A stretch of DNA of 64,000 bases from Apophysomyces variabilis (taxonomy: Eukaryota > Mucoromycota > Mucoromycetes > Mucorales > Mucoraceae): the NCBI GenBank assembly GCA_002749535.1, contig MZZL01000380.1:975041-1039040 (forward strand), given 5' to 3'. The position numbers and the translations under genes were made by a program. The stretch's first letter is position 1. The number at the start of each line of letters is the position of its first letter. Shown one piece after another: positions 25,026 through 36,272 of this stretch. The notes beneath the pieces were generated by a model that saw nothing but the letters and a program-made list of their open reading frames with translations, did not search any database and was not told where the DNA came from.

Positions 25026-26649
25026 TTACTTCCCCTTCAATTTTCGCTTCTTCAACCTCTCCATCTCAAGACGCTCTTCCATCAAATCTTCCCGTCGTCC
25101 GATCCGTTCGCTGTAGCAAAAAATCCCAAAGTTAGCTATGAGAGAAAAAGAAAGAATAACTGATTCATACCTTCGTTTCTCCTCCCTCAGCACCTCACTA
25201 GCATCGGCTTCCATATCGTCATCAGAAAATCGTTCATTGGTATATCTACGTTGATCCTAATAAGCACATCTGCACGATTGTATCCCCTGCACGTACTTTT
25301 TCTTATCATAGCGAAAGATGCGACCAATCTCAGCCGAATAATCACCACCAAAATCTTCTTCGTCGTCATCCACGATAAACGATGCAAGCTCCTCATCCTC
25401 TTCCTCCTCCTCAACGGGAGGGCGCCGTTGCTGTCGACGCATCTCCATACTACGTGAAAAAGGCATGCGCTGAAAAGGTAATGGAGGCCTCACACGCGAT
25501 TCACGATTTTCTGGTGTTATACTTCTGGAGTTTGGTCGAACGCGAGAATCTTGAAATTCTGAGCGCAAAGGCTTAGCAGTGGTTCTTAATTGGGAATCAT
25601 AATCTCGCAGAGATGTTTCACGTCTTTTCAACGAAGATCGAGCGATAGGAGAAGTGACAGCTGAGGAATGTCGATCTGTCGTTAGGCGGGCATTTGCTCT
25701 ACTATCGTACAATCGCTTATCTCTTGTCCTTGTCTCGTCTTCGTCATCAGAATAAATACCCTTGGCATGCCGAAGTTCTCGTTGTGTTTCACTAATGGAT
25801 CGTCTATCTCGTTTTTGCCGATCTATTTTTTGCACAGGATCCTGGTATAACAAGCGAATTCGCTCACGGGCTGATAATTGGGATCCAGATGAATTCGTTT
25901 CTGAAGGTTTAGGAGTAGCTGTCTGTCTCTTCAAGAATATGGACGATGTATCACGAGTGCCCGCTGATGCTCGTTGACTAGAGCTGGGTTTACCATTTTC
26001 AGGCACTTTTGGACGCATTTTTGTTTCTCCCTGTGTTGCATTCTTCTGTCGAGTATCGTTACGGGCCAACGGGGAGGCTGCTGATTTGCTTGCTGGTACC
26101 TCTTTGGCTTTTTGCATAAGCTCTTCAAATGATATATCAACAGGTTTCTGCCAAACAATGTTAGATCGTCATAACTGATTAGGTTATAATTACCTTCTTT
26201 AAACCAACTGGTGAAATAGAAGCTGCATTGGCAAGTGTTTTGCCTCTTTTGGCAACACGGGTGTTGTTGATTGCAGTAGTAGACCCTGTTGCCTTGGTGC
26301 GTGGCTTGTTCTTTGGCTCTGCAGTCTTCTTCTCCAGATTACGTTGTCGCGGCCTCATTTCAGAAGCCTGAGCAAGATTTCGCTTCTGCTCTTCTCGCCA
26401 TTGTTCATATTGTTGTTGTTTCTGTTTCAATGCTTTTTCGGAACGCTCTTCTCTTCGTTTCTTTTCTTCCATCTCAAGTCTTTTCTGCCGAGACTTTTCT
26501 GCTAGTGCCTGGTCTTGTGTCTTGGCAACAGCCGCAGCCTGAGCCATTAACTCCTCAAAAGACAAATTTTGGGAGCTCCCCTGAGAGATGAATCGTAAGA
26601 GCCAAAAGAATTGAAGGCATGTTCGTGATCTACGACATACCTTCAGCAT
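25026..26649 (-). CDS. SPT2: SPT2 histone chaperone
   Basis: SPT2 binds histones H3-H4 and DNA and preserves chromatin during transcription. Minus-strand exons are 26649-26641, 26580-26194, 26147-25293, 25256-25171 and 25110-25026 (473 residues). The C-terminus is the diagnostic SPT2 domain: an IFRYDKKKYDQRRY segment, then DDDMEADASEVLREEKRSER and a basic tail ending KKRKLKGK. The rest is charged, low-complexity, with an acidic EEEEEDEE patch. Two near-identical motifs, SFEELMAQA at the start and SFEELMQKA after the second intron, look like a short internal duplication. The first exon is just nine bases (MLK). The 25257-25292 intron is 36 bp and must be removed, since it contains a stop. Confidence 0.88.
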
Positions 26650-28729
26650 TGTTACGTTATGTATAAGCTTTCTAGACTTCTAAATTGGAAAGTGGGTAAT
26701 CTGCCAAAGAAATATGTTTTTGGAGACCTGTCTGCGGCGCCTCAAACGCCCCTGGCGTTGACCAATAGAATACTGTTATTGAGTGGTTAACTGCGCTGGC
26801 TGGCGATGAATTTTGCGTCCAGCAAGGAGTTAACAGTACAGAGCTTGATTGCCCTTAGGGATGAAAGTGAGGGTTCCTGTATCCAATTCAGTCGGTAGAA
26901 GTCAAAATGAATAGCTAAAATGAATTACATCTATTACGATCCGGTGACATAGCCTCCCTTAGCAGGCGAGGATAATTTGGATATGGCTATTGAATACAAC
27001 AATACTTGGGAAAGATTCTCGATTCCGATAATCCTCAGTTTCAGATCTCCTAGACGAGCTTATTGTCGAGACGGGTGTAATCGCGATCAAGGACAAAAAA
27101 TGAAGATGAAGAAGTGTGGTCCTGATTGTTTGAACGTTTCATTCGTCTCTTTCAAGAAGTGCTTCCACTTTCCATGACAACAAATAGCATGGTTGATCGA
27201 CAACTGACGCAGTCAACTGTATGGTATATTTAACCAATATGATATGATTAATAACTTATTTACCGTAAACTTAGTCCATTGTGACTGATCCTAAAGCCTA
27301 TCCTTCCCCCTACCATAACGGCTATGCAATCAAATTAAAGAACCGTGTTGTAAAGACAGGACACAATGAATTACAAATCTTTCTTTCCTACCATAAAGGT
27401 CATTAGTGCAGAAGCAAGTAAGTAGCAATGAACGATGAAAGGTGTAAATAGCTGATTAGTACGCTATGTCTGGTTTAACCACCTTTTTTTATTTTAGCAA
27501 ATTTCTGACATGGATTGTATTCTTCAATTTATTATATCAACTTTGGGCTCATTAGTAAAAGTTACAGCTTTTCATGGTCAAAGACGTATTTAAAAATTGA
27601 AGTTTTTGAATTACCAAAGATCGCCAACGACTAGATGCAGAAACGATTAATGTCTTCATTAATAGAGGTATCAAGTACTGGGACTGTTTGGGCAATGGCG
27701 ATTATCTATGCAGAGCATGTCGAAGGACCAAGTTGTTCACAATGAAGCGCTTCATCCTGATAGAAAACAAAGAAAAAGAAAAATAGTACAAAACCAAGAG
27801 GCAGATGAACATCGCCTCCACAGCTTCTCTCTCCTTTCCATACACCTAAAGAAGAGAAAGTCATGGCGATATTACCTATAAAAACATATCCAATCTATCT
27901 CTTTTGTACATGATCCAGAGCAACAAATGGCGGAAACCATTTACAGAAAATGATACCGCAAAATTTCTCATAGTGGTGTATGACGCTTCAATAGTTGGAC
28001 AAAACGTGTGCAAGGGCAAACCAAGTGGACCAGCAGGCAAATGTAGGAAAGCTGGTCAGACGCATTGATGTTTCTGAGCGGCTATGACAATTAAAATGGA
28101 AGTGATATAACAGTTTCAAATTCGCACCCGGTGCGGAATCACATCCTTAGCAAACTGAATCCTAGTGTATTTCAGTAATAGTTTATAATAGCTATTGATA
28201 CTGTCTGGCAATGGGATGGTAATGGGTCAAGGAAACATTCATGCTATCTTTATGACCATAATGCAGCAAGGGTAGCGACTAGCGATCTTTTCATTGGTAA
28301 TTGATGTACGTAATTAAAAAACGTGTGATATTTACTGTGTTTGTAAGTTACAAAGAAAGCACGATATCTTTATTCATACAGTATACCAAGAATGAGGTGA
28401 CGATTATAGCTTTCTCTTCCCTTCTTCCTGATTGTAAAACAACCAATTATCCTAGACACCAACAGCTACATTTACCTTGATGAATGTTGGCTGCCGTTAG
28501 TGTTACTGTCATTTCGGTCGAATCAGGAAACAAAAAGGGGGACAAGGCATTATCACCTGTCTCAATGAGGATCACAGGATTCGATTCCTATTCGCTGGCA
28601 CAAAAAGGTACTTTTTCGGGTGGCGCAAGTTTGCCTCCCAAGACGAATCGAAGTATATGACGTCTGCGTTTTATAGTCCGCTTGCTTGTGTGTGGTTCTA
28701 GGTCCGAAACAATGAATGTAGAAGTGTAC
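26650..28729. other. Gene-poor region between SPT2 and eEF3
   Basis: No gene is recognised in about 2 kb. Around 26950-27180 there are open fragments without a continuous frame, possibly a decayed coding sequence. A T-arm-like GGATTCGATTCC at about 28577 is not accompanied by a foldable tRNA. The eEF3 promoter occupies the last 200 bases. Confidence 0.45.
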
Positions 28730-28917
28730 TATAAAATTGGAGTGTGAAAATTTTTTTATTTAAATAGGGTAGACGGACCAGTTGTTAGTTTTCTCTTTCC
28801 TTTACCTTTCGCCCTTAACTCCTTTTCTACACTTTTATCTCCCTTCTTTGTGGAGCTCCCTTGCTTGCTCATCCTCTCTCTTACTTTCTTGTATTAATCA
28901 AGCAAAAAAAAAAAAAA
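28730..28917 (+). promoter_or_regulatory. eEF3 core promoter and leader
   Basis: TATAAAA lies at 28730-28736, about 190 bp before the start codon. It is followed by a strongly pyrimidine-rich tract (about 28775-28860), a layout typical of highly expressed fungal genes. The leader ends in a run of 14 adenines (28904-28917) directly abutting the ATG. Confidence 0.6.
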
Positions 28918-31900
28918 ATGCCAGCTGCTGCTGCTAAAAACAACACTCAGAGCAACATCGAGACCAAGAAGATGATCGCTTTGGCCATCAGTGGTTCTCC
29001 TAGCGAGGTCGAGACAAAGAAGGCGAAGGATCTTCTTACCAAGCTTTCAGCTGCTTCCGATGCTGACCGCGAGTCTGTCGCCGAAGAGCTCGCTGCTTTC
29101 GTTAACTCCAACGGCGTCCGCTCTCTCAAGCAATTCAACATCCTCGAGACTATCTCCAAGGAATTGAACAACAAGAAGAACGCTGGTGCCCGCCAGTCCG
29201 CTGTCGCTGCTATTACCGCTCTCACCAACAACAGTATCAACGGTCAGGCCGAGCCCTACATTCTTCCCTTCCTCTCCAACCTTCTCGAACTCCAGGCCGA
29301 TAAGTCTGCTGCTTTGAAGACTGCTGCGGCTGAGGCTGCCAAGAACCTCGCTCTCAAGGTCAACCCTAATGCTACTGCTGTCATGGTTCCCATTGTTCTC
29401 CAGGGTTTGGGTAACTCCTGCAAGTGGCAGACCAAGATGCTCGCCTTGACCTTGTTGGACGAGCTTTCCAAGAAGAACAAGTCCCAGTTCTTCGTCGTTA
29501 TTCCTGATGTCATCCCCGTTGTCTCCGACTGTATGTGGGATACCAAGGCTGATGTCAAGAAGGCCGCCACCGCTACCATGGGTAACATTTGCTCCCTCAT
29601 CGAGAACAAGGATATCGAACGTTTCATCCCTGCTGTCATTGGCTGTATCAACAAGCCCGAGAACGTCCCTGAAACTATTCACTTGCTTGGTGCTACTACC
29701 TTCGTGCAGGAAGTCGATTCCCCCACTCTTTCTATCATGGTTCCTCTTCTCAGCCGTGGTTTGAACGAACGTGCTACTCCCATCAAGCGTAAGTCTGCCC
29801 TTATCATTGACAACATGTGCAAGCTCGTCGATGATCCCGAAATTGCCGCTCCTTTCCTTCCCCTTCTTTTGCCCGCTCTTGAGAAGGTCCAGGATGTCGT
29901 CGCTGATCCCGAGTGCCGTGGTGTCGTTCAGAAGGCTTTGGCCACTTTGACCCGTGTCGGTACCTCTGACGTCCAGATCTTCTCCAAGCAAGAAAAGGCT
30001 GATAAGGTTGACAAGACTCTCAAGGAATTGTTGCCTACCGATATCGATGCTTTCTTCGCTCCCGTTGTCAAGTACATTGGCGATATCGCTTTGTCCCTTT
30101 GCGTGGCCAAGAACTTCTTTAAGAACGCATGGATCGAATCTCTTACTCCTTACACCAACGCTTTCCTCGCTGCCGAAGACTCTGAAAAGCTCGCTGTCAA
30201 TGCTTTGAACAAGTGTGAGGAAGCCGTCACTCCTAAGGATGCTGAGGAAGACGATGAGGAAGGCGAGGATCTCTGCAACTGTGAGTTCTCTCTTGCATAT
30301 GGTGCCAAGATCTTGTTGAACCGTACTGCTCTCCGTCTCAAGCGTGGTCGTCGTTATGGTCTTTGCGGTGCCAACGGTTGTGGTAAATCCACTCTCATGC
30401 GCGCCATTGCCAACGAACAGGTCGAAGGTTTCCCTCCCAAGTCCGAATTGAAGACCGTCTACGTCGAACACGATATCGATGGTTCCGAGGCTGATACTCC
30501 TTTGGTTGACTTCATCATTGCTTCCGAGGGTGTTGAGACCAAGGATCGTGACCAGGTTGCCAAGATCTTGCGTGAGTATGGTTTCACTGAAGAGATGGTC
30601 TCTTCCTTCTCCATTGGTGCTCTTTCTGGTGGTTGGAAGATGAAGCTTGCTCTTGCTCGTGCTATGTTGATGAACGCTGATATCTTGTTGCTCGACGAAC
30701 CTACTAACCACTTGGACGTTGTTAACGTTGCATGGTTGGAGAACTACTTGTTGGGTCTCAAGACTGTCACTTCTATTATTGTAAGTAGTTGTATAGTTTC
30801 GGTTTTTAGTTTTCATTCTGACTTTCAAACAGGTTTCTCACGACTCTGGTTTCTTGGACCATGTCTGTTCCGACATCATTCACTACGAAGCCAATTACAA
30901 GCTCAAGCGTTACAAGGGTAACTTGTCCGAATTCGTCAAGAAAGTCCCCAAGGCCGCTTCCTACTACTCTCTTGAAGCTGCTCAGATCAAGTTCGCTTTC
31001 CCTGAACCCGGTTTCCTTGAGGGTATTAAGACCAAGGAACGTGCTATCTTGAAGATGAAGAACGTTGACTTCCAATATCCTGGTACCCAGAAGAAGCAGT
31101 TGATCGATATTAGCATGCAGTGCTCCCTTGCTTCTCGTGTTGCCGTCATTGGTCCTAACGGTGCTGGTAAATCTACCTTGATCAAGTTGCTCACTGGCGA
31201 GGTAAGTACAATATTTCTGAGTGTTACCATGTAGCAAGTATTTACTGAGTAACGTTTGGTTTAGATCGAAGCTGAAACTGGTACCGTGTGGAAGCATCCT
31301 AACTTGCGTATTGCCTACGTTGCTCAGCACGCTTTCCACCATATTGAGAAGCACTTGGACATCACTCCCAACGAATATATCCAATGGCGTTATGCTACCG
31401 GTGAAGACAGAGAAGAGTTGGATAAGGTCGACCGTGTGATCACCGAAGAAGAAGAGAAACAGATGAGCCAGACCTTCGTCATTGACGGTGAGAAGCGCGT
31501 CGTTGATGACATTGTTGGTCGTCGCAAGCTCAAGCAGTCTTACGAGTACGAAGTCTCGTGGGTCGGTCGTTCCTCCGTCGATAACACCTGGATCTCTCGT
31601 CAGAAGCTCGAGACTATGGGTTTCAGCAAGAAGATCGCTGAAGTCGATGCCCAGGAAGCTGCCAAGTTGGGTCTTAACCGCCCCTTGACCGCCAAGGAAA
31701 TTGAGAAGCACTTGTCCGAAGTTGGTTTGGAACCTGAGTTCGCTACTCACTCCCGCATCCGTGGTTTGTCTGGTGGTCAGAAGGTCAAGCTTGTTATCGG
31801 TGCTGCTATGTGGAATAAGCCTCACATGTTGGTACTTGACGAACCTACTAACTACTTGGATCGTGAATCTCTTGGTGCTCTTGCTGGTGCCATCAAGGAA

Positions 31901-32203
31901 TACGGTGGTGGTGTTGTCATCGTTACTCACAACCGTGAATTCTCGGAAGCTCTCTGTACCGAAGTCTGGAAGGTCGATAACGGTCGCTTGACTCCCTCTG
32001 GCCACAACTGGGTTAGCGGTAACGGTACCACCGTCATTGCCGAGAAGGAAGCCGAGGATATGGTCGATGCTCAGGGTAACACTATCAAGGCTGTTAAGAA
32101 GAAGGAGAAATTGTCCTCCAAGGAGCTTCGTAAGAAGAAGAAGGAGCGCATGGAGCGCCGTAAGCGTGGTGAAGAAGTCTACTCTGATGAGGATGATCTC
32201 TAA
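28918..32203 (+). CDS. TEF3: Translation elongation factor 3 (eEF3)
   Basis: eEF3 is the ribosome-bound ABC-F ATPase that helps release deacylated tRNA from the E site; it is essential in most fungi. Exons 28918-30780, 30833-31201 and 31265-32203 encode 1056 residues, the usual length. The N-terminal third carries HEAT repeats, then two ABC domains: Walker [10 protein letters not shown] (about 485), signature [22 protein letters not shown] (about 594); and GPNGAGKST (about 727), LSGGQKVKL (about 912), DEPTNYLD (about 937). The chromodomain-like insert of eEF3 is within the second ABC domain. The C-terminus is lysine-rich then acidic. Codon use is strongly biased (C-ending and TTG-Leu codons), unlike its neighbours, fitting very high expression, and it creates long spurious antisense frames. 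Confidence 0.97.
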
Positions 32204-33360
32204 ACTGCGTGTGATACGATGATTTCCTAGTTATCTTTTTTCATATCTTTCCGTTGTCTATATTTCTCTTTCCTCTTTTTTTTGCCATAGTACGAAAAAC
32301 TGAAACCCTACATCTGAGCATCACTTGCTGTTTGAAAAATCAATAAATTTTTGTCTCAAATTTGAAAAATTACAAATTGTGTCCCTGTTTCCATATAGAG
32401 CTGTTCATTGTTATGACTAAAGTACCTTAAAAATCTGTGCTTTTACCCAGTCTTTAGTATTTAGCAGGATGTAAGGATCGAAAATACAACTGGTAGGGTT
32501 ACTATGCATTGTTAATGAAATCGGGTAGTATTCAGTAAATGGAAAGTGAAATATCATTACAGTAAATGATTGCCGTTGTGATGGAACCGCATCGAAGGCC
32601 AAGGCCACGGATAGAAACGGGCAATAGTATCTTACTAAGTTTCTTCTTTGGCTTTTCTCTATGAAGGCATATCAACATATGCAAACTTTTATATATTCAC
32701 GAATAGACAATAGATGAGCTGAGTTTCGTAGTAGTCCGCTCATATGAACCAGATTACCATAAGAAAATATCAACGTCTTTAATCTATCCTCGAGCAACGG
32801 GGAAACAATGGAAGCACCTTGCATGGGCGATCACCGTGGAGACGCATTTTCGCTAAATACTGATTTACTCAAACCAAGAAAGCAGATATCCATACTCATG
32901 AAAAGACGAACAAGTATATAAATAATTTATGCAAAATGATCCTTTCCTAAACGGACGATCTGGAAGCTAGACATCTTTGAGGATCCAATTGCTTTTTTTG
33001 TTTGTTTGTTTTGACTTTTTTTGGGAAGGGAGGAATAAATAAAAAAAATAAAAGAGTGAGAGACAGAGACAGAGACAGAGACATAGAGAGGAAGAGGGAG
33101 AGGGAGGGAGTATGCATGTGTGTCCGTCGCAACAAAGTTAGCTACATGATAAAACAAATGAATGGGGAAGACAAAGGAAGGGGAATAGCAAAAGTAAAAG
33201 ACAAAAAAAAAAGAAATACTTCAGGGTATATCGGAAAGCATCACGTTTCCCCAGCCCTAAAACGGTGGTGCAGCTGGGCCGCCATAGTGGTTGGTCCTAC
33301 CCACAAAGGACATGATGAATCTTTCTTCCTATATCACTCTTGATGTCTCTTCATTTCTAC
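32204..33360. other. Intergenic region eEF3 to bHLH gene (convergent)
   Basis: It holds the eEF3 3' UTR (AATAAA-like at about 32339) and AT-rich sequence. A purine-rich simple repeat, (GAGACA)n then GAGGGA-like, lies at about 33055-33110. No gene is recognised. Confidence 0.5.
33055..33110 (+). repeat. Purine-rich microsatellite (GAGACA)n
   Basis: About four AGAGAC units are followed by imperfect GAGGGA units, all purine on the plus strand. The overlapping open frames it creates on both strands are spurious. Confidence 0.75.
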
Positions 33361-35085
33361 TTACGCTCCTCGTTCCCGTTTCAACATAGCAACCTCTCGT
33401 CGTAGAACATTGATCTCACTCTCCAGTTCATAATCACGACGCTTCAGCACAGAGATATATTCCACAGCTGTAAAGGTGTAAGTAATGGACAGCAAAAGAA
33501 AAAAAAAAGCATCACATCCATAGCTTAGCCATCTCTGAAATCTCTCTCTGCTTTTTCCCCCTATCTTCCTTACCTTTGCTCAAGATCTCCCATTTGCTTG
33601 TTTTTAGGTTTTTTTCAACGGGCAAAGAATCTCGAAGTTCATCAAACAATTCCTTCATCTCCTTCCTTCTCTTCCTTTCGGCTAATTTATGGCTTACACG
33701 AAGCTCAGGACTACGTGAGTAGGGCGTCTCGGATTTGCGTGCCGGTTTGGTTTCTTCCAACAGATACATCTCTTCGCGTTGAGGGTATAGATCACTTCCA
33801 TTTGTGCTTTTATGACGCATGGTAACTACCGGCATCGAAGCACGTCGACCCAGTGAAGGTGCCTCTTCATTATCGTTTAAAATGGATTTACGTCGATGAT
33901 GCAACAGGACGCCATTCGCGGCATAAGGGTGATGCGACGTTCGTTGGTGTTGTTGACGTTGTGCTGGTTGGTGCTGTTGCTGTTGCTGTTGATAATGCAA
34001 ATGATGGTCGGTCCCCGAGGAAGACGCATGACGAACTCCGTGGCGCGCGTACCTGTTCTCTGCAGTGGCCATCATTTTTGTCGATCCATCCGCAGGTGCA
34101 TCAGGTGCTTGTGGCGGACTGGATGGTGCCGAATAAGGGCCATTAGGAGTCTCATGGATCGTCGAGGGAAATTGAAAAGCTAAATAGTTTAGATGATCTG
34201 TGAGTTAAATATAAAACAGACCAAAAAAAACGCACCTCGGTGTTTGGATGGCACAAGGTTGGATCTGGCCGGCTGTGGATGCTGATACGATGGCTCAGCT
34301 GTGGCAATTGAGTGGCGCCGCTGAAATGAGTCATAAGACATTATGGGCAAGGAGTCCCTACGGTTAGGGTTTCCAGGTGCTGCACTGGAATAGTACGTCG
34401 CTTCATCATGATTGATTCGTGACTTGATGAAAGGAGCTGGGGAAGGAGAACGTGATGAATAGTCATAATCAGTCACCGTTGCTAAAGATCCACGTCGACT
34501 GGCTGCTGCCGAAGCCGTTGTTGGCAAAGGTAGATTGTTTAGCTCGGTGATGGAAGGACGACGATACTCATAGTCCACGGTCGATCCTCTTCGGGAATAG
34601 CTATCATACTGTAAGGGTTCCAAGGGCGAAAGGTTGCGACCAGGTGCGGGTGGTGGCTCGTGCGCTGGCGAAAGACAAGGACTTTGGCGATGAGATGGAG
34701 GCGGATTAACAGACATATCCGATAATCGGTGCCGCACATACTCTTCCGATGGTGCGGGTTGCGGCATGGGTGAATATTGTTGCATGTTTGTAATAGATGG
34801 CAAATGTGGTTTGGTTTCTAGGACAGGATTAAGATAATGTGTTTATTTTTAGTTGTCCATCTCCATAGCATTTTTTTTATTCTCTTCTCAGTTTGTTTAC
34901 GTTACGTCTTTTACTACTTTACCTTGTGGCATTTCTTTCTGTTCTGGCGATTCAAAGTGTTCGTCAATGGCCATTTTATCGACTATGTCTTCTCCAGATG
35001 ATTGAGGCTGATGACTTGTTGACAATAGTAAGTCTCGAGGTGGAGGAAGCGTGCAACTATTCGTTTCAAGTCGCGCTGTATCCAT
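33361..35085 (-). CDS. bHLH transcription factor
   Basis: Minus-strand exons 35085-34923, 34817-34236, 34179-33574 and 33467-33361 encode 485 residues. The bHLH domain is at the C-terminus (about 405-470). Its basic region is SHKLAERKRRKEM, followed by helix 1, a short loop and helix 2 split by the last intron (SK|AVEYISVLKRRDYELE), then a heptad-like extension. The basic region has the H5-E9-R13 pattern of class B factors, which read CACGTG E-boxes. The N-terminal 400 residues are disordered, rich in Ser, Pro, Gln and His, with a poly-Gln run from CAG/CAA codons and repeated RRxS sites that look like basophilic kinase targets (RRGS, RRPS, RRDS, RRHS). ATG at 35085 was preferred over an in-frame upstream one. 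Targets unknown. Confidence 0.88.
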
Positions 35086-36272
35086 GGTGATCAGGTGTAA
35101 GCAAGGAGATGAGGGTAAAGCCGAGAGAAAAGAAAGAAAGGGAAAAAAAGGGAAGAGGGAAAAAAAATAGCAGAAAGTGTGGAAAGAGAAAATAAAAAAA
35201 TTTAAGCTGTGTGTGTGGGCGACGAAAAAGGGGATTGTCTTTGTGGTGACCCCGAAATCATGTTGTGACAAAAAAAACATGAACACGAGGTATCCAAATT
35301 ATGCAGCAAGGATATCGCGTATATGAACAAAAAGAAGTAAGTATCAATGAACAGCACAGTCACGACCATATCCATATTCTCCCCCATCCCTCCTTCATGA
35401 AATGGCACTTAGCACATAGATCACAAAGTCGTCTTACACTCATAAAAGAGATTGTCTCTATGGCTACAGTCACTTAGCAAGAAAAAGAAAAGTGTATGAA
35501 CATATGCACAGAAATAGGCCCGGCAAGAAAACGCAAAGAGCAAAGGAAAACTAAAAAAAAAGAAAAAAGAAAAAAGAAAAAAAAAAGGAGATAGTTTCCC
35601 TTTAGCTTACAGACCTTTTTGTACCTTTTCACCGAGGAGTTCGAAGGGGGAGGAGTGGGAAGAGACCGAGATAATATTGTTCGTAAAATAGAATGTAAAA
35701 AGAAAAAGAAAAAAATCAGAAGAAAAAAAGCTTAGAAAGAAAACGGTGACAAAAAAGCGGAAGTTAGAAGCTGTAGATCTTCATTGAGGCAACAGTCATA
35801 TTTAACACGCTGGATCAAACGCGGGCTACTGTCCGCCATCATAGATAGAAATTATGTTAACATTTTGGAAATAAATTCGCCATGTGCATCTCGCGTGTGG
35901 CTGTAAATGATCGTGAAGGACTTTAGGAGAACAAAAGAAACATGGGACATGTCAATAGCACACAAAAGGTAATCCCTACATCAGGAACAGAGAGCAGATC
36001 AGTGTCATCCTACTACACTGACTACCAGTGTTTTGCTTCATTTTTTCTCCTTGGAAAATGAAAAAGGCATACATGCTCTCTTTTATCCTGTAATTATTAT
36101 CATGACATTCCCATAAAACTTATGTGGTGACACTCCTTTTTTTTTTCGTTTTTCTCTTCTTTTTCTGTCTTGCTTTTGTTTGTTGCCTCCTTTTTAAAGC
36201 ATTTGCTCTGACAAAAAAGCAAAAGGGAAATGTCCTGTACATCCTTTTTCTTATCATTGTGGTTCGTGTTTA
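35086..36272. other. Intergenic region upstream of the bHLH gene
   Basis: Highly A/G-rich, with long A-runs around 35551-35587 and 35695-35730. It contains the long leader and promoter of the bHLH gene and the 3' flank of the peptidase gene. No gene or RNA recognised. Confidence 0.5.

Noticed and set aside
28555..28612. tRNA-like T-arm (GGATTCGATTCC) followed by GCTGGCA
   Set aside because: No matching 5' acceptor strand, no anticodon arm and a T-stem of only about two pairs.
29047..30828. 593-codon antisense open frame across eEF3
   Set aside because: A by-product of eEF3's strong codon bias, which avoids codons that give stops on the other strand. Its translation is repetitive and matches no family, while the sense strand is unmistakably eEF3.
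30806..32005. 399-codon antisense open frame across the second half of eEF3
   Set aside because: Same cause; it crosses both eEF3 introns and contains no domain.
32927..33343. Open frames on both strands across the GAGACA repeat
   Set aside because: Simple-sequence artefacts (RDRDRD on one strand, SLSLSL on the other).
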